Shown: one piece after another, positions 43,257 to 53,969 of the stretch | How positions within the stretch are numbered: position 1 is the first letter of the stretch | How the letters are laid out: every line of letters starts with the position of its first letter | Source of the DNA: Cantharellus purpuraceus | Taxonomy: Eukaryota; Basidiomycota; Agaricomycetes; Cantharellales; Hydnaceae | Assembly: GCA_025174535.1 (NCBI GenBank) | Contig: JALBUN010000036.1 | Location: forward strand, 1-64,000 | Direction: 5' to 3' | DNA length: 64,000 bases | Made by a program: the position numbers and the translations under genes | Notes under the pieces: model-generated | Seen by the model: only the letters and a program-made list of their open reading frames with translations | Database searches by the model: none | Told to the model about the DNA's origin: nothing

Positions 43257-44086
43257 CTGGCTTGTCAATGGACACTCTGGAGTTTGTATCGCTCCATAAA
43301 AAGGCATTGGCCATGCCATTTGCAGAATGGACTGTACCAATGTGCAGAGTCATCAAAAGAATGACTCTGCTGGCTCGCGCTGATAACACACGTCTTATCA
43401 TCACTCTACCAACCACACTGGTAGACACACTTGCCCTCATACAGGGGTGGCAAGTAAACCCTAATGGGGTCCCCCTGGCCATCTGACAGGAGTCAGATGG
43501 TACTATGAACTTGTCCAATGTGGACATCTGGATGTGGCTGCAAAAGGCCACTCCCAAGAAGGGTTCTTCTGCATTCAAGAAGAACCTCTGGACTATGTTC
43601 CAGAATCCCAGCCACTGGGAATTATTGACCAGTGGCCAAAAGTTCTCACCAACTCTTGGTGACACCTTTTGCACTTCAGTCACTGGAGTGTATGATTGGG
43701 GGAATTGCTCCCCTGAAGAACATACTGAATTAGAGCTTGCACTCTGGTTTGGGCAATTGGGAGGCATCACCCTCAATCGTGCTGCTATATTAGAGGAGTT
43801 TGCTAAACACATTGCCTCTGGAGCAGCTTTTAACCAGCCCACTAGGGTTGGTAAGCAAAAGCAGGAGACTCAGGGAGTCTCCCAAGCAGCTCATAAGGCT
43901 GCTAAATGCTCTCTTGCTAAGCATTTAGGTCACGATCAACTTAATTGTGAACTCAATCAGGATGCTGTAGCAATTGCATCCTCATCCATTCAAGTGGATG
44001 AGGATACCACAACCACATTGGGGATGACTGAGAGCCATCCTCCTCTGGAACCATATGAACAAGACAACCATATGGACACTGGCTAG
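43257..44086 (+). pseudogene. Ret-H extra ORF, 3' part
   Basis: The frame from about 43265 to a stop at 43486, then 43505-44086. Includes HKKALAMPFAEWTVPMCRVI, NLSNVDIWMWLQKA and LALWFGQLGGITLNRAAILEE. Unknown family; the reading is plausible protein, not low complexity. Hairpins: GCAGAGTCAT-caaaaga-ATGACTCTGC (43344-43370), CCATCTGAC-agga-GTCAGATGG (43479-43500), GGTTCTTCT-gcattca-AGAAGAACC (43562-43586), ATCCTCATCCA-ttcaag-TGGATGAGGAT (43978-44005). Confidence 0.5.
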
Positions 44087-44148
44087 TCAGAACAGCTTCA
44101 TAAGGAGCTGGATGATTAAGAATTACTGAATGAGAATGTGTCTCATTC

Positions 44149-44161
44149 AAAAAGGAGAGGG
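44149..44161 (+). promoter_or_regulatory. Polypurine tract of Ret-H
   Basis: AAAAAGGAGAGGG directly before the right LTR TGTAAG at 44162. It primes plus-strand DNA synthesis in LTR elements and fixes Ret-H as plus-strand. Confidence 0.8.
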
Positions 44162-44431
44162 TGTAAGTACCCAAGGTACTTACTTACTATAGTATATAAG
44201 TATAATTGATATATGCAGCATTCCCTTAAGGAATGTTGTCCTCTTGATAGATGTATGCACCTATAGGGTGCATATGTATAGTTATTATGTAAGCCAGTGG
44301 ACCCAGTATATGTGTGGGTCCACTTATAGTAGATAGAACTTAGTTAACTACCACACTGTACAAACACATCACCCAACCAATATACTTAGTTGAGTCCTGT
44401 GCAACAATGTGAACTAAGACACCCATTTACA
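44162..44431 (+). repeat. Right LTR of Ret-H, 270 bp
   Basis: Same length and ends as the left LTR; followed by ATGAA, the second copy of the target duplication. Hairpin AAGTACC-CAA-GGTACTT is retained. Confidence 0.9.
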
Positions 44432-45517
44432 ATGAATTTCTGCAGTTGATGCAACTCAGCAGTCCATTGACCCTCCAGAACCTCCTTCCATTTCATCGTC
44501 TTGACCAAATCCACTAACAACCCCTCTATTCACTGGAGATGCTCTGACTGAAGGTTAATCAGCTGGATAAGCTGGCCCACAGTACTGTTGGGCATGAAGA
44601 CATGCCTCATACCTGCACCAGTCATTGCTCCCTCTGATCCAACACTGCTACCTCCAGCTGCCACAGCACCCATTGCTATCTGCTGACTTTTGGTCAGACA
44701 ACCTTCTGATTCTTTCTCTGCCCCTCCTTGTACCACTGGTCAGGGCTTGGCACTCTGACTTCAGAGATTGAACTTGCCATCAATCCTACACCCTCCTTTC
44801 CAACCCCAACAATGATCACAAGACCAAAGTCAGTGAGTCAGACCAGTGGGGCATATACACTCCACACCCACATCATGGCACAAGTTGCATATTACACCAG
44901 GTCTGCTGAATGGCTCTGTTAGAGCCAGAGGGTGGTCTGCTCCTTTTTGACATGGCCTCCAAGTTTCTCTCTCCTCCTCCTTGTCCTACTGCTCTGCTGT
45001 AGCCTTCTCCATCTCACACTTATGAAGCTGGATTGCTGACCTAGCGACATACACCTCCTTCTTATGAGTTGCTAATACACAATCCTCTGCCTTGTGCCAT
45101 ATGACCCTCTGATCTGCCTCCCACTTCTCTGTATCAGCACTCAGGTATGCCTTCAACAAGAAGACCATGACCTTGAGATTCTTCTTGGTAGTAGCAGCAT
45201 ATAGCTCTGTCCATTTGTGAGCTTCAACCACAGCTACCCAGGCCATCTCCTTGTAACAATTTGAGGCTGGGTCAGGCTCCATATCTGTCCCAACATCCAC
45301 ACCCACCTCAGGCTCTGCATTTGTGTCAAGCTCCATGTCCACATTGGGATCCACCTTCACTTCCACCTTCTCCACCTCTGCTGCATCATCCTCTTCAGCT
45401 GCACCCACTGCAAACAATGGTCATGGTTGCAAACAAACCGGCAAGTCTACTGGTGGGGTAGATGTCAGATGGGTCAACTCCATCCATGTGACCAAGATAA
45501 TGGTGACCTTGAAGGTC
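44432..45517 (-). pseudogene. Gyp-B antisense gene, remainder
   Basis: Read leftward from 45,517: acidic block (VDPNVDMELDTNAEPEVGVD), the coiled region with KEMAWVAVVEA, the Cys-cluster segment near 44,790-44,920 (degraded), then the TGA at 44740-44742 in context TGA-CCA-G and the second frame (MVQGGAEKESEG) to 44,530. Matches Gyp-D 56,060-57,130. Arg codons are largely lost. It is cut at 45517 by LTR-T. Confidence 0.75.
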
Positions 45518-46639
45518 TGTATGGGAACCACCTTTTCCCTATCAAATCCTATTTATGCAGCACTAATGTGCTATACTTTGCTTTTCCATTCCTAAATATC
45601 AGCATATATTTGGTGCTTGTACCTGGAATGGACTTATCAAATTCTCTATTTTTTCATATTTTTTTGGGAATATTCCATGCAGAACTCAGCCCAGAATGAT
45701 TTATTTCTGCTGTGCTACAGTTGTGGACCCATAGGTGCCCACAAACCTTCACACAGCCGGCTCTCCCCCTTTGGACCAGGCATTTGGCCTGAATTCAAGC
45801 TCAGATGTCTATGATCAATAAATATTCTGTAACTTGACAACCACAGCCTCTCAGGGCACTATTTTCCATGGAGATCATCATCTGAGATGTGGCTATCCAT
45901 GACTGTCCAAACCAGTGCAGAAAACAGGGTGGACACCCTTCTTTTTGCCTGATCAGTGCCTAGTTCAGGGATCAGATCAGGTGATTGCCTTGGAATATTC
46001 TACCCCTTTCTAACATTCTAGCTGTTTCCTTCTATTATTAGATAGAACATTGCAGAACCATTATTCAGCTCCTGATCAGTGTTAGCACAGTGATCAGAAC
46101 CTGTGATTGGCTTGGAATATTCTACCCCTTTCCTCCACCTTCCACAACCTTTCAGTAGTTTCCATCTATTAATAGGTAGAATATTCCAGAAGCATTAGTC
46201 AGCCCCTGTAAATACAATATATAAGGAGGCCATTCTGCCTCTGAAAGAATAACATATCATCATATTCTACCCATCTTCTGCACCCCAGTGTGACTGGAGT
46301 GACATACAGTGTCATCCTCTATCTCAGTAACTGTTGATTACCAGTTCAAGGATCTTTTACAGTTGTGTAACTGTACTTGATTGCACTTGAAGTAGTGATA
46401 TTCCTGCTTTGGGTGTGAGTGTAGCATCTGCCTCACATGACTATGAATCTACAGGATGAGATTGTCTGCCAATAGTCCTGTCATTAGTGCTCTTGTTTAA
46501 GTAACTAGTGTGCACTGCCTTTGCAGAGCATTAGAAGCTTGAACTCGTGTGAAGCAGTTGCTAGACTACTTCACACATTGCTGTTACTCACTTCAGAGTG
46601 TCACTGGTTGGATGGTTGGATTCATCCACCTACTTCCTC
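45518..46639 (+). mobile_element. LTR-T copy, left part
   Basis: Begins TGTATGGGAACC after AGGTC and follows 52546-53680 closely up to CCACCTACTTCCTC, where Gyp-C is inserted. It resumes at 63173 (TCCTCTAGCC) and, after the MITE, at 63840. Contains TATATAAGG near 46,220. Its end lies beyond 64000. Confidence 0.8.
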
Positions 46640-47011
46640 TGTGAGGGCGACGCTGATGACAAGGCCACAACAACAAGATACTCAATAGATGAGAGCTGAT
46701 AAGAGATAATGCCAGCTGGTACAGCAGATATCCTCAGTCTATACAGCTGTTTCTGATAAATACATGGGACTTACCTGGTACAGCAGATATCCTCAGAGAT
46801 TAAGCTGAGGGGATCACACTGCACCAAGGCAAGTCTTTATACTAAATGATGGAGACGGATAGGAGAACCAAGATAGGGGAATAATAGAGAGGAAGGATAG
46901 GGGAAGTGATAGGGGCAATGAAATAGGGGAGATGCACCCTGACAGGCTGTGCTGATAGGGGCGTCAAGAGAAAATACTAAAAATAGAATATGACTCATTT
47001 GAACCCTGACA
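46640..47011 (-). repeat. 3' LTR of Gyp-C, 372 bp
   Basis: TGTGAGGGCG ... ACCCTGACA on the plus strand. Nearly identical to 62801-63172 over the whole length, so Gyp-C inserted recently compared with Gyp-B. Confidence 0.9.
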
Positions 47012-47024
47012 TCACCCCCCTCTT
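47012..47024 (-). promoter_or_regulatory. Polypurine tract of Gyp-C
   Basis: On the minus strand AAGAGGGGGGTGA abuts the 3' LTR start TGTCAGGG. Confirms minus-strand orientation. Confidence 0.75.
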
Positions 47025-47064
47025 AATGCATGTTGTCTCGATATGCACTATTGTCCCGTCCATC

Positions 47065-47502
47065 TCAAGAGAGACACACCCTGAAGCACTCTGCAAGGTC
47101 CCTTCTCACTCTCTGCCAAAGTAGAGCCCATGATGAGTGTTGATGGTGATTCTTCTCTGCCTTGGGGTAAAGTGGGATGGTGAACTCTCTGGGGGATATG
47201 AGATCGTCTGTGCTGAAAACCGCTCCAAGTATCATCTCCCCTCCCTCATAGGTGACTTTACCGGCGAGCCCTTGGAAGGTGTATGGTATGTCATAGTTGC
47301 TGATGAATAGAGGGTCCCCAATGTAGTGTGTCTGGTGTCTTGATGGATTACAATGCCAGAAGGGGAAATGAACTTGTGGAGGTGGAGATGGGAGGTTATA
47401 ATCCTCTACAGCACATGCAGTATCCCTTGAGTCAACTGACCAAGTGATTGATGGGTAGGAACGGAGTGAGCATAGAGGGGTGGATTCAGACTGGTAAGGC
47501 AT
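47065..47502 (-). CDS. P-ORF homologue, accessory gene of Gyp-C, 145 aa
   Basis: Intact frame between the chromodomain and the 3' LTR. Core HYIGDPLFISNYDIPYTFQG matches VIGDPIFFHNSIEPYTFLG in the P-ORF at 9573-10145, and both end in a Trp/Arg/Cys-rich helix (WQRVRRDLAECFRVCLS). Small beta-rich domain likely; no signal peptide or membrane segment. Its position is that of env or accessory genes in other retroelements. Function unknown. It stays open while gag and pol are broken. Confidence 0.6.
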   Translation of the reverse strand: MPYQSESTPLCSLRSYPSITWSVDSRDTACAVEDYNLPSPPPQVHFPFWHCNPSRHQTHYIGDPLFISNYDIPYTFQGLAGKVTYEGGEMILGAVFSTDDLISPREFTIPLYPKAEKNHHQHSSWALLWQRVRRDLAECFRVCLS

Positions 47503-47608
47503 GGTGGGTTGGGTAGTGAACGGTAATGGTTTTACTGAGGAAGGGGAAGTGGATTCACTGGCTTATATATGGTTAGTGGAATTTCGGCATGGATGAATTT
47601 GGTGAGTG

Positions 47609-48966
47609 CTAAGCTTCACTGTGCCTATTCTGCGGCTCTGAAATGTGTCCAATACCACATGTTGGGTTCCTGCCAGCTGTCCAATCAAAGAGGACCTGTT
47701 TGGGAGGTTCTGTGAAGTTCTCAAAGCGTCTGAAGGGAAGAGCCGCATAGGTGGCTGCTGAAATACACCTTGGGGCTTCAGGATTCTCCCAATGGAAGTC
47801 TGCAATGCACCTTCTAGCCCCACTGGCATCCTTAGCTGGGATCCAGAGGTCATCAGCAGCTCCATAGCCCTTCCAATGCACCAGGTATTCCAGTCTTCCT
47901 CGGAAAACTCTGCTGTCAAGGATCTTCTCAACTTCGTATTCCTGTACTCCATCTCGAATGACTGGAGGTGGTGGAGGAGATGACTGGCGTTCAGGGATGG
48001 GATCCTTTTCATAAGGACGGAGTAAGACAACAGAGAACACTGGATGAGTGTGACCAAAGATTGGAGGAAGTTGTCGGCCATAGGCATTTTGCAAGACCAC
48101 CTTATTAATCACATATGGTCCTAACCATTTGTGATCAAGTTTCTTGGTTGGATGGGTGGTGGTGATATTTTGTGCATTGAGCCAGACCTTGTCACCAAGC
48201 TTGTATACTGGGGCTGCTTGCCGATGGGCATCATAGAATCATGCCATATCATCTGCTGCCTTTTCCAGGGTGGAGCGAGCCTCAGTGGTGGCCATCTCCA
48301 TATGCTCAGTGAATTCTTCCAGTGCTTCAAGTCATGTCTCTCAGATTGGCTCTAGCCCAAGCCTTGGGTGTTGGCCTGTATCAAGCATGAAGGGGGTTGA
48401 TTGCATGGAGGAGTGGATGCAGTTGTTGTATGTGAATTCAGCAAGAGGAACCCACTCAATCCAGTCATCCTAGCACTGATTGACAAAAAGCCTCAAGTAT
48501 TGTTCAATTTCTTGATTGACCCTTTCTGTCTGACCATCAGTTTGTGGATGGTATGCTGTGGATGCTACAACCTTGATCCCCAAAAGCTTATTGAGCTCAC
48601 GCATAAATTGAGAGACAAACTGGGTGCTGTGGTCACTGATGATCTCCTCAGGAAAGCTGTGGTGTTTCCACACATGGTCTCGGAAAAGTCATGCAACTCC
48701 TATGGGGTTGATGTCAGAGGTGGTAGGGATAACATGTGCTCATTTGGAAAGATGGTCCACAACGACAAGGAGTGCATCATAGCCATGACTGATCAGTAGC
48801 TCTACAATAAGGTCAACAGATATCACTTGCCACCTCTGATCTGGGACACGATTAGGCAGGAGTTTATCCATAGGAGGAGCAGGGAAAGTTTTTGTCTGAT
48901 TGCAGAGGTCACATCCCTTAACGTATTTGGCAATGTATTGTCCAAATCCAGGCCACCAGTAGCTGC
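47609..48966 (-). pseudogene. Gyp-C integrase core and chromodomain
   Basis: From the right: CDLC of the zinc finger near 48,905, core motifs SVDLIVELL (Asp), SDHSTQF (Asp) and GQTERVNQEIEQYL (Glu), GDKVWLNAQN of the integrase tail, then the chromodomain YEVEKILDSRVF ... LEYLVHWKGYG at 47,840-47,940. Stops near 48,475, 48,365 and 48,240 interrupt. The frame at 47609-48112 is open. Confidence 0.85.
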
Positions 48967-48971
48967 GGGAT

Positions 48972-49485
48972 TGTTATGACTATATTCATTAACGCCCAGA
49001 TCCCCATCCGATCCCCTCAGATCCCCGCGCATATGGAATCTATACTCCATTTGGAAACCGCTATGTCTCCATTTTCCTGTCCGATTGTCACCGCCGATTC
49101 CGCCCATCCGTCTCCAGTTCCGATTGATGCATCAGCATCACCATAGGAACCCAGACATCCATCCCCATCAGACTCGGACATACTCATGTAAGGCCGTCAG
49201 CCTTGGAGACCCATCACCGGAGTAATTATTATTAGATTTCAAATATGTATTTAAGTTGCCAACTGGGGACTCCATTCCCCAGTTTGAATATCGAATCACG
49301 CCTAGCTCCTAAGTCTGATCCTAACTCTGTAAGTCATACTCCATCTCCAAAATCTCGGACACTGGTATTAGTGAGGGTGCAGCACATAAGCTGAAGCCAA
49401 GTCCGTTCCAACCCCCACGACGTGCTCCGACTCCGACCCAACCTCCGACCCAAACTCCGACCCCAATCGGACCTAGTGCGTAACA
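48972..49485 (+). repeat. Left LTR of Gyp-D, 514 bp
   Basis: TGTTATGACT ... GTGCGTAACA. A TATTTAA box near 49,248. Only 32 nt separate its end from the gag start, so no room for a long leader; a tRNA-type primer site was not recognised. Confidence 0.9.
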
Positions 49486-49517
49486 GTATATTCGAACTGC
49501 CATACTCACTCCTACCA

Positions 49518-50659
49518 ATGCCACGATCCACTGCCAATTCTGAATGCACACGAATCGTTGAGGGACCCGCCCCCAGCATCGACACCATCCCTGAGGTCAT
49601 CGAAGAACCAACGGACCACATAGAGGCCGTCAATGAAGAAGACAACACCCCGCCCTCTCCAAATCTGGCACAAGCCATCTCCCTGCTCACCAGCAGCATC
49701 CATAACTCACAAGCCCCTAAGTCCCGGACCAAGGTCCGAGAACCTGACCCATTTGATGGCTCTGATCCACGCAAACTCCAGCCGTTCTTGGTGCAATGCC
49801 GGTTGAATTTCCACAATCACCCCGACGCATTCACATCCGATCGGGCGAAGGTTACCTTCGCCATATCCTATCTCAAGGGCACCGCACTGGACTACTTCGA
49901 GCCAGCACTCATGGACGACTCCAATGACCCCATATGGTCAGAGGACTACTCTGACTTCATCTCCGAACTTCGGACCAATTTCGGTCCTTACAACCCCAAG
50001 GCCGATGCCGAGAATGAACTTGATTGACTTCAGATGAAGGAAAATCACAAAATCGCAAAATACATTGTGAGTTTCCAGCAGCTAGCTCTGAAAGTCCAAT
50101 GGGGCGATGCCGCACTCCGACGCCAATTTTACATTGGACTCCCATCCCGTATCAAGGACGAGATATCAGGCGTCAGTAAGCTGGATACTTTGGCTACCCT
50201 CCGCAAGCTCGCCCAATCCATCGACGCCCGTTATTGGGAACATCAATCTGAAGTCTCCCGCAAAAATTCGGCCAACAACAAATTGGACAAATCATTGGAC
50301 AAGACCCCAAAGTCCAACAAAGGGTCTGATAAGCAGGCCACCGCCAATTCAGGCCAGAAGTCAAACACTGGTAATGCTGCCACTTCCAGTTCCGGTCAGA
50401 ACAATTCGGCACCAGCAATAACTCTGGAGCTCACAAGAATACTCCGGACCTCTCCACCAAGCTGGGAAAGGCTGGAAAACTTACCCAGCAGGAACACCAG
50501 CGCCGCATGGACAACAACCTCTGTCTGTTCTGCGGAAAGCCTGGTCACCAAGCCAAGGATTGCAACAAGGCAACCTCGTCTGCAGCAAAGGCAAAGGGCC
50601 ATGCCACCAACGCCATGACGGACAAGTCCAATGCTAAAGCAACGGACCAAAAAAAATAG
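49518..50659 (+). pseudogene. Gyp-D gag
   Basis: Starts MPRSTANSEC at 49518. Gag domain (FLVQCRLNFHNHPD, SYLKGTALDYFEPAL), an Asn/Ser/Lys-rich linker and CCHC knuckle CLFCGKPGHQAKDC near 50,530. TGA at 50025-50027 replaces an Arg/Gln codon, and one base is missing near 50,408, shifting the knuckle. The ancestral stop TAG at 50657-50659 follows an A8 run. Confidence 0.85.
50649..50659 (+). promoter_or_regulatory. Gag-pol -1 frameshift site of Gyp-D
   Basis: Eight A followed by TAG. Pol continues in the -1 frame (ATA GTA AGC). Same as at 11575-11584 and 30390-30400. Confidence 0.65.
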
Positions 50660-52545
50660 TAAGCAGTCCTATAGCCTCCGTATGGGCTGAGGGCTGCGTT
50701 GGTACTCCCCGTACGGCAAACAAGGTCCACCTGAACGCATCTGCTCTTTCCCACTCCAACTCCCTTACCCTCCTCATCCACTCCGACTCTATTCCTGATA
50801 CCACTATTCATGCCTTAATTGACTCCAGTTCTACTCATTGTTTCCTCGATTTCTCTTTTTCCGATTTACATAAACTCCATACATACACCATAACTCCGAT
50901 ATCACTCCGATTATTTGACGGCACTACTAATGCTGTTATTTCACGAGCTATAGATTTGTCTATCCGTTTTTCTGTCAGAGAAATCCAGAACCTTACATTC
51001 TATGTTACTCCGCTTGACTCCAGCTGTTCTGTGGTTCTCGGACATAACTGGCTCACCCGCTACAATCTGTTGATTGACTGGGCATTGGGTCATATCACAT
51101 TCCGTTCTCCAGCACAGGCTGTGTCATCCCCGACATCACCAGCAACTTTAGGTGCGAAATTATCTTCCGCCTCCGCTGACTCCACTCCGATAGATACTCC
51201 GTCTACCCCTCCGTTCATATCGATGGTGGACGCTATGGTCTTCACCAGACTAAGCAAACTGGACGGTTCTCACACATTCCAGGTTCACCTCTCCGATCCA
51301 ATATTCCTCGCTGCTCGTTCCACCCGATCCACTCCACCAGACCTCTCTATGGTTCCCAAGGAGTATCATGAGTTCGCCGACATGTTCAGCAAGTCTAAAG
51401 CCAACTCCCTAGCAGAACACCAACCATACAATCTCAAGATCGAACTGGACGACAACTCCACCCCTCCGCTTGGCCCTATCTACTCACTATCACAAAAAGA
51501 GCTATTGGCCCTCCGAACATTCATAGATGAGAACTTGGCCACAGGCTTCATCCGCCCATCCCTATCTCCTCATGGAGCTCCAGTCCTATTTGTCCGCAAA
51601 AAGGACGGATCACTCCATCTATGCGTCGACTTCCGTGGACTCAACAAAATCACCAAGAAAGACCAATACCTGATACCCCGCACTGCGAACCTACTCAAGA
51701 GTCCTTGAAAGGCTAAGATCTACTCCAAAATAGATCTCCGACATGCCTACCATCTAGTCCGTATCCGAGAAGGCAACGAATGGAAAACGACCTTCCACAC
51801 ATGATATGGATCTTTTGAGTGGTGCGTCATGCCCTTCGGTCTAACCAATGCTCTGGCCGCCTTCCAGAGGTTCATGAATGATATCTTCGCCAACCTTCTC
51901 GATGTGACTGTCCTCGTTTACTTAGACGACATTCTGGTATATTCAGACAACGAAGAAGAACATCGGACACATGTCTGAGAGGTACTCCTACATCTCTGAA
52001 AGCATGGCCTCTTCGCCTGCGCTGACAAATGCGAATTTCACTCCAACTCGGTTGAATACCTAGGCTATATCCTCTCCCCGGCAGAGTTAACAATGTCCGA
52101 TGACAAAATCAGAGCCATACAGGAATGGCCAGAACCTCGGAAAGTCAAGGACATACAGTCCTTCCTCGGGTTTGCCAACTTCTACCGCCGCTTTATTCAC
52201 GGCTACTCCGATATCACTGTTCCGCTCACCCGACTCACTAGGAAGGGTATCCAATGGAATTTCACTGACGAATGTAGACAGAGTTTTGAGACCTTGAAAA
52301 AGGCCTTTACTTCCGCTCCGATACTGACTCATTGGATTCCAGATGTTCCCATCCTATTAGAGACCGACGCCTCCGACTATGCACTTGCCGCGATCCTGTC
52401 CATCATCTCCCCGGACGATGGACAAGTCCACCTGATCGCTTTTCACTCGCGTACATTCACACCCCCCAAACTGAACTATGACGTCCATGACAAAGAGCTC
52501 CTTGCCATATATGAAGCCTTCCGGATATGGAGACACTACCTTGAG
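50657..52545 (+). pseudogene. Gyp-D pol, first part: protease, RT, RNase H
   Basis: Protease with [11 protein letters not shown] near 50,820; conserved [11 protein letters not shown] from 51,345 with [15 protein letters not shown] and [11 protein letters not shown] near 51,920, catalytic Asp pair intact. RNase [14 protein letters not shown] near 52,360. In-frame TGA codons at 51706-51708, about 51,803 and about 51,976 stand at former Arg codons. Cut at TTGAG (52541-52545). Confidence 0.88.
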
Positions 52546-53969
52546 TGTATGGGAACCACCTTTTCCCTATCAAATTCCATTTATGCAGCACCAATGTGCT
52601 ATTCTTTGCTTTTCCATTCCTAAATATCAGCATATATTTGATGCTTGTACCTGGAATGGACTTATTCAAATATTCTCTATTTTTCCATATTTTTTTGGGA
52701 ATATTCCATGCAGAACTCAGCTCAGAATGATTTATTTCTGCTGTGCTACAGTTGTGGACCCATAGGTGCCCACAAACCTTCGCACAGCTGGCTCTCCCCT
52801 TTTGGACCAGGCATTTGGCCTGAATTCAAGCTCAGATGTCTCTGATCAATAAATATTCTCTAACTTAACAACCACAGCCTCTCAGGGCACTATTTTCCAT
52901 GCAGATCATCACCTGAGATGTGGCTATCCATGGCTGTCCAAACCAGTGCAGAAAACAGGGTGGACACCCTTCTTTTTGCCTGATCAGTGCCTAGCTCAGG
53001 GATCAGATCAGCTGATGGGTGATCAAATCAGGTGATTGCCTTGGAATATTCTACCCCTTTCCATAACATTCTAGCTGTTTCCTTCTATTATTAGATAGAA
53101 CTTTCCAGAACCATTATTCAGCTCCTGATCAGTGTTAGTGCTGTGATCAGATCCTGTGATTGGCTTGGAATATTCTACCCCTTTCTTCCACCTTCCACAA
53201 CCTTCCAGTAGTTTCCATCTATTAATAGGTAGAATATTCCAGAAGCATTAGTCAGCCCCTGTAAATACAATATATAAGGAGGCCATTCTGCCTCTGAAAG
53301 AATAACATATCATCATATTCTACCCATCTTCTGCACACCAGTGTGACTAGAGTGACATACAGTGTCATCCTCTATCTCAGTAACTGTTGATTACCAGTTC
53401 AAGGATCTTTTACAGTTGTGTAACTGTACTTGATTGCACTTGATATTCCTGCTTTGGGCATGAGTGTAGTATCTGCCTCACGTGACTACGAATCTACAGG
53501 GTGAGATTGTCTGTCGATAGTCCTGCCATTAGTGCTCTTGTTTAAGTAACTAGTGTGTACTGCCTTTGCAGAGCATTAGAAGCTTGAACTCGTGTGAAGC
53601 AGTTGCTAGACTACTTCACACATCGCTGTTACCCACTTCTGAGTGCCACTGGTTGGACAGTTGGATTCATCCACCTACTTCCTTTAGCCTCTAAGTGCAT
53701 TCCCCTCTTTTTGGAATATCTGGACCCCTAAGCGTCCATGAACTCTAGACTCTGGAAGTCTTATTCATTTCTTGCTGCTAAGAAACGTATTACCTTTCTG
53801 CGTATAGTCTGCATTGACCAATACAAAGGATTGTAACCAAAGTACAAACGTTAAATTGTTTCTGGAGTTGTGCTGCAGCAGGGTTTGATATTCTTCTCAG
53901 CTGTTCATTCACAGAATTGTGGTGATTTAGAGTTTGCCCTAACACCATAATTTTGCGGGTTCCAAAACA
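52546..53969 (+). mobile_element. LTR-T solo LTR, 1,424 bp
   Basis: TGTATGGGAACC ... TTCCAAAACA with TSD TTGAG at 52541-52545 and 53970-53974, in the RNase H region of Gyp-D. Reference copy for the family. TATATAAGGAGG near 53,273 may be its promoter. Several foldbacks occur (TACAGTT-gtgt-AACTGTA 53411-53428; GTGTGAAG...CTTCACAC 53592-53621). No coding content. An intact partner element is not in the window. Confidence 0.9.

Larger units (their letters stand above)
36682..44431 (+). mobile_element. Ret-H: hairpin-saturated LTR retroelement
   Basis: Complete element of 7,750 bp with 270-bp LTRs (36682-36951 and 44162-44431), TSD ATGAA (36677-36681 and 44432-44436), and a polypurine tract before the right LTR. 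It encodes gag with a zinc knuckle, a protease remnant, the integrase C-terminal domain, and one or more unknown ORFs downstream. The RT, RNase H and integrase core are missing, so it is non-autonomous. A P-insert relative (42,011-43,256) sits in the last gene. Almost every 20-40 bases of the element form a perfect short inverted repeat, in coding and noncoding parts alike; neighbouring elements do not show this density. Confidence 0.85.

Noticed and set aside
42961..43842. 293-codon minus-strand frame over the P-insert border
   Set aside because: It joins the insert to antisense Ret-H sequence and runs against both the P-ORF frame and the Ret-H ORF; no support.
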